DNA from: Competibacter sp963695105
GTDB taxonomy: Bacteria > Pseudomonadota > Gammaproteobacteria > Competibacterales > Competibacteraceae
Reading direction: 5' to 3'
Length of the DNA stretch: 64,000 nt
NCBI GenBank assembly: GCA_963695105.1
Contig: CAVOGC010000008.1
Location: 1-64,000, forward strand
A program made the position numbers and the translations under genes. Within the stretch, counting starts at the first letter, position 1; every line of letters begins with the position of its first letter. This document shows positions 61,849-64,000 of the stretch, piece after piece. The notes beneath the pieces are model-generated. The model saw nothing but the letters and a program-made list of their open reading frames with translations. It made no database searches and had not been told where the DNA came from.

Positions 61849-62301
61849 ATGGGCGCTCCGATTCGAAAAAACCAGCCCGGCAAACGCAGTTGGGCGCGGC
61901 GCTGCGCCGTGCAGGCGCTTTATCAGTGGCAGTTGACCGAACAGACTCCCGGCCAGATCGAAGCCCACTTTCTGGCCGAAGACGACTTGCAAAAGGCCGA
62001 TACCGCCTATTTTCGAGAACTGGTCCATCAAATTCCGGTGCGGGTGGCGGAGATCGATACCGCTCTGGAGCCGTTGCTGGACCGGCCCCTGGCGCAAGTG
62101 GACCCAGTGGAGCGCGCCATCCTGCGGATCGGCGGTTACGAACTGATGCAGCGCCCGGACATTCCCTACCGGATCGTTCTCAACGAGGCGGTCGAGCTGG
62201 CCAAGGTGTTCGGCGCCGAACAGGGGCACCGCTTCATCAACGGGGTGCTCGACAAACTGGCTCGCGGCGTGCGGCCGGTCGAATTCGGCGCCCCTTTCTG
62301 A
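61849..62301 (+). CDS. nusB: Transcription antitermination factor NusB
   Basis: 150 residues. All-helical protein that binds boxA RNA with S10 in rRNA antitermination. RRCAVQALYQWQLT, AILRIGGYELMQRPDIPYRI and VLNEAVELAKVFGAEQGHRF with INGVLDKLA are the family signature. The ribH-nusB pair is conserved in proteobacteria. Confidence 0.97.
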   Translation: MGAPIRKNQPGKRSWARRCAVQALYQWQLTEQTPGQIEAHFLAEDDLQKADTAYFRELVHQIPVRVAEIDTALEPLLDRPLAQVDPVERAILRIGGYELMQRPDIPYRIVLNEAVELAKVFGAEQGHRFINGVLDKLARGVRPVEFGAPF

Positions 62302-62348
62302 GCGACGCCGTCATGCAATCCGGGTGGACAGCGCTGTAGCCATGACCT

Positions 62349-63080
62349 ATGTTGGCTTCGAACTCACTCGAAACCCACCCCGCCATGCAACTTGAACCCC
62401 TCGCCATCACCGCCGAAGTCTTTCAGGTGGGCGGATACGGTTTGACCGCGCCCGAGGATGCCGCCATCTACCTGATCAACTTCGACGGTCACGCGGCGCT
62501 GGTGGACGCCGGCGGCGGTCGCCAACAGGCACGCCTGCTCGACCATCTTGCCATGGTGGGCGTGCTTCCCTCGCAAATTGAATACTTGCTGCTCACCCAC
62601 TGCCATTACGACCACACCGGCGGCGCCCATGGCTTGCGGGAATACCTGGGCTGCCCGGTGGTCGCCCACGAACTGGACGCCGTCTTTCTGGAAACCGGCG
62701 ACGACGAAGTCACGGCGGCCGACTGGTACGGCGTTCACCTGCATCCCTGCCCGGTGGACCGCCCCTTGCGTGGGCTGCGCCAGACGCTGCCTCTGGGCGG
62801 GCGCACCATTACCGCCTTGCACATCCCTGGCCACTCCCCCGGCTCGCTGGCCTATCTGATCGAATCCGAGGGCAAGCGAGTCGTGTTCGCCCAGGACGTA
62901 CATGGGCCGCTGGACCCGGTCCGCCTGCGCTCCAACCGCGCCGATTACCTGGACTCGCTGGAACGGCTGCTGGCGCTGGGCGCGGACATTCTCTGCGAGG
63001 GGCATTACGGCATCTTTCGGAGTAAGCCGGTCGTGGCCCGCTTCATCCATTCATGTATGAACGCGGCCCTTGAACCATAG
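62349..63080 (+). CDS. Metallo-beta-lactamase-fold hydrolase
   Basis: 243 residues from ATG 62349; ATG 62385 (MQLEPLAITAEVFQVGGYG) is an equally likely start and fits the fold better. Zinc motif LLTHCHYDHTGGAHGL, then HIPGHSPGSLAYLIES, VVFAQDVHGP and ILCEGHYGIF supply the remaining ligands. Resembles glyoxalase-II-like and thiolesterase members. Substrate unknown. Confidence 0.9.
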   Translation: MLASNSLETHPAMQLEPLAITAEVFQVGGYGLTAPEDAAIYLINFDGHAALVDAGGGRQQARLLDHLAMVGVLPSQIEYLLLTHCHYDHTGGAHGLREYLGCPVVAHELDAVFLETGDDEVTAADWYGVHLHPCPVDRPLRGLRQTLPLGGRTITALHIPGHSPGSLAYLIESEGKRVVFAQDVHGPLDPVRLRSNRADYLDSLERLLALGADILCEGHYGIFRSKPVVARFIHSCMNAALEP

Positions 63081-63099
63081 CACCGCCGCGGTAAAACCG

Positions 63100-63714
63100 T
63101 CATGGCAACAGATCCAGCAGTTGCAGCGCGCGCCGCAGCGCCGTGCGGGTCGCCTCGTTGTTTTCCGGCGCCTGTGCCGCCTGCATCATGAATTCCCTGG
63201 TTTTTGGCGAATCCTGGGAATAGCGGCCGGTATTGGCGAACGCCCCGGTCGCCTTGTCCACCTCGCCCAGCGCCCCATACACCTGGCCCAGATTGAACCA
63301 TGAGGATGCCCGCTCCGGCGCCAGCGAGAGCGCATACACCAATTGGTGCTCGGCGCGTTTGAACTGACCGAGCTTCAGTTGGGTATAGCCGAGGTTACCG
63401 CTGATCTCGGCGTCGGCGGGATCGGCCCGCTGAGCCTGCTGGAACGCGGTCAGGGCGGCGGAAAGATCGGTCCGCCGCAACGCCTCCAACCCTTCCCCGT
63501 TCAGGGCGCGGGCCTCCTTGACGTTTTGGCGTGCCGGCCGAGGCACGCTTTCCAACTGCCGCAGGGCCGCGTTCATCCCGGCCGTATCGTTCTTCGCCGA
63601 CTGCGCCAGCATTTGCTGGACATACCCAAAAACCGCTTCGTACTGGCCGGCCCAGGCCGGCGCCATCACCGCCAACGCCACTATCAACGGCAGCATTTTC
63701 AATCGATTACACAT
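63100..63714 (-). CDS. Exported TPR protein
   Basis: 204 residues from ATG 63714 (MCNRLKMLPLIVALAVMAPA), giving a signal peptide cut after AWA. Upstream in-frame sequence overlaps the next gene and is rejected. TPR units at AISGNLGYTQLKLGQFKRAE-type positions: ALTAFQQAQRADPADAEISG, GYTQLKLGQFKRAEHQLVYA, SSWFNLGQVYGALGEVDKAT. Predicted periplasmic scaffold. Partner unknown. Confidence 0.82.
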   Translation of the reverse strand: MCNRLKMLPLIVALAVMAPAWAGQYEAVFGYVQQMLAQSAKNDTAGMNAALRQLESVPRPARQNVKEARALNGEGLEALRRTDLSAALTAFQQAQRADPADAEISGNLGYTQLKLGQFKRAEHQLVYALSLAPERASSWFNLGQVYGALGEVDKATGAFANTGRYSQDSPKTREFMMQAAQAPENNEATRTALRRALQLLDLLP

Positions 63715-63788
63715 TGCCTTGCCCTCTCCGCTATCCATCCGCGCACCGACGGGTTCGCGTTGGCGCCACCGGTCCGCCCGGGATCGAC

Positions 63789-64000
63789 CTACTTCCGCCG
63801 TTGCAGGAACCGCGTCACTTCCAGCGCGAACGATTCCGCGCGCCAGGTGTTGCTGGCGGTGACGTGAGTGGCGTAAGGCATCACCCACAACCCGCAGTTG
63901 GGAATCGCTCCGAACATTTCCAGGATCTGATCCAGCGGCGCCACCGGGTCGCGGTCGCCGACCACGATCAGGGTCGGTTGAGCGATGTGGTCCAGAATCT
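63789..64000 (-). CDS. Alpha/beta hydrolase, 3' end only
   Basis: The final 70 residues are in the window. They read PTLIVVGDRDPVAPLDQI with the catalytic Asp region, then VMPYATHVTASNTWRAESF with the catalytic His, and end LEVTRFLQRRK before TAG at 63791-63789. This is the C-terminal part of an alpha/beta hydrolase fold. The Ser nucleophile lies beyond the window. It stands upstream of the TPR gene on the same strand. Confidence 0.85.
   Translation of the reverse strand, partial: ILDHIAQPTLIVVGDRDPVAPLDQILEMFGAIPNCGLWVMPYATHVTASNTWRAESFALEVTRFLQRRK

Overview
The window looks like a GC-rich gammaproteobacterial chromosome. Its backbone is the Gram-negative envelope and translation cluster rpsB-tsf-pyrH-frr-uppS-cdsA-dxr-rseP-bamA-skp-lpxD-fabZ-lpxA-lpxB ... 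rnhB-dnaE, all on the minus strand (28913 down to 1) and in the gammaproteobacterial order. A phasin at 40672 suggests polyhydroxyalkanoate storage. The species cannot be fixed from sequence alone; a PHA-storing lineage such as Competibacteraceae is only a guess.

Layout. (1) 1-4213: dnaE and rnhB. dnaE carries an intein with LAGLIDADG-type motifs, and its C-terminal splicing blocks are thrown out of frame by two apparent dinucleotide insertions. (2) 4214-15255: an island of about 11 kb that splits the normally adjacent lpxB and rnhB. It holds a vapBC pair, a relic of an integron integrase, a complete integron integrase (intI) and, on the opposite strand, a cassette array whose attC core pairs match almost cassette by cassette. 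Cargo: a 1184-residue nucleoside-phosphorylase/STAND-NTPase/TPR protein (an NLR-like candidate phage-defence sensor), an unknown protein, a glycosyltransferase, small membrane proteins, a broken YkvA gene with an intact HicAB, BrnTA, and a methyltransferase. (3) 15256-28913: lipid A, outer-membrane assembly, isoprenoid/undecaprenyl, phospholipid and translation genes. (4) 29206-32737: map and glnD on the plus strand, divergent from rpsB. (5) 32799-39206: a secreted Cys-repeat peptide, a long CoA-transferase, a PhoD-like phosphatase and a lower-GC patch of small genes. (6) 39456-46936: pyrC, phasin, a cation/proton antiporter and a P-type cation ATPase, with a duplicated ATPase 5' end and a 150-bp repeat present twice, then an orphan mraZ-like gene. 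(7) 47138-50943: a band-7 membrane protein, DUF779 and aldehyde dehydrogenase. (8) 51237-64000: fused 5-oxoprolinase, a deacetylase, then glyA-nrdR-ribD-[hicBA]-ribE-ribBA-ribH-nusB, a metallo-beta-lactamase-fold hydrolase, a TPR lipo/periplasmic-type protein and the 3' end of an alpha/beta hydrolase.

How the parts fit. The core operons make lipid A, the BAM machinery, undecaprenyl phosphate, riboflavin and translation factors. The integron is the accessory part. Its most interesting cargo is the PNP-STAND-TPR protein, with near-identical TPR units that look recently expanded. Several toxin-antitoxin modules (VapBC, HicAB, BrnTA) sit in or beside the array. A further HicBA pair has become lodged inside the riboflavin operon with perfect stop/start coupling.
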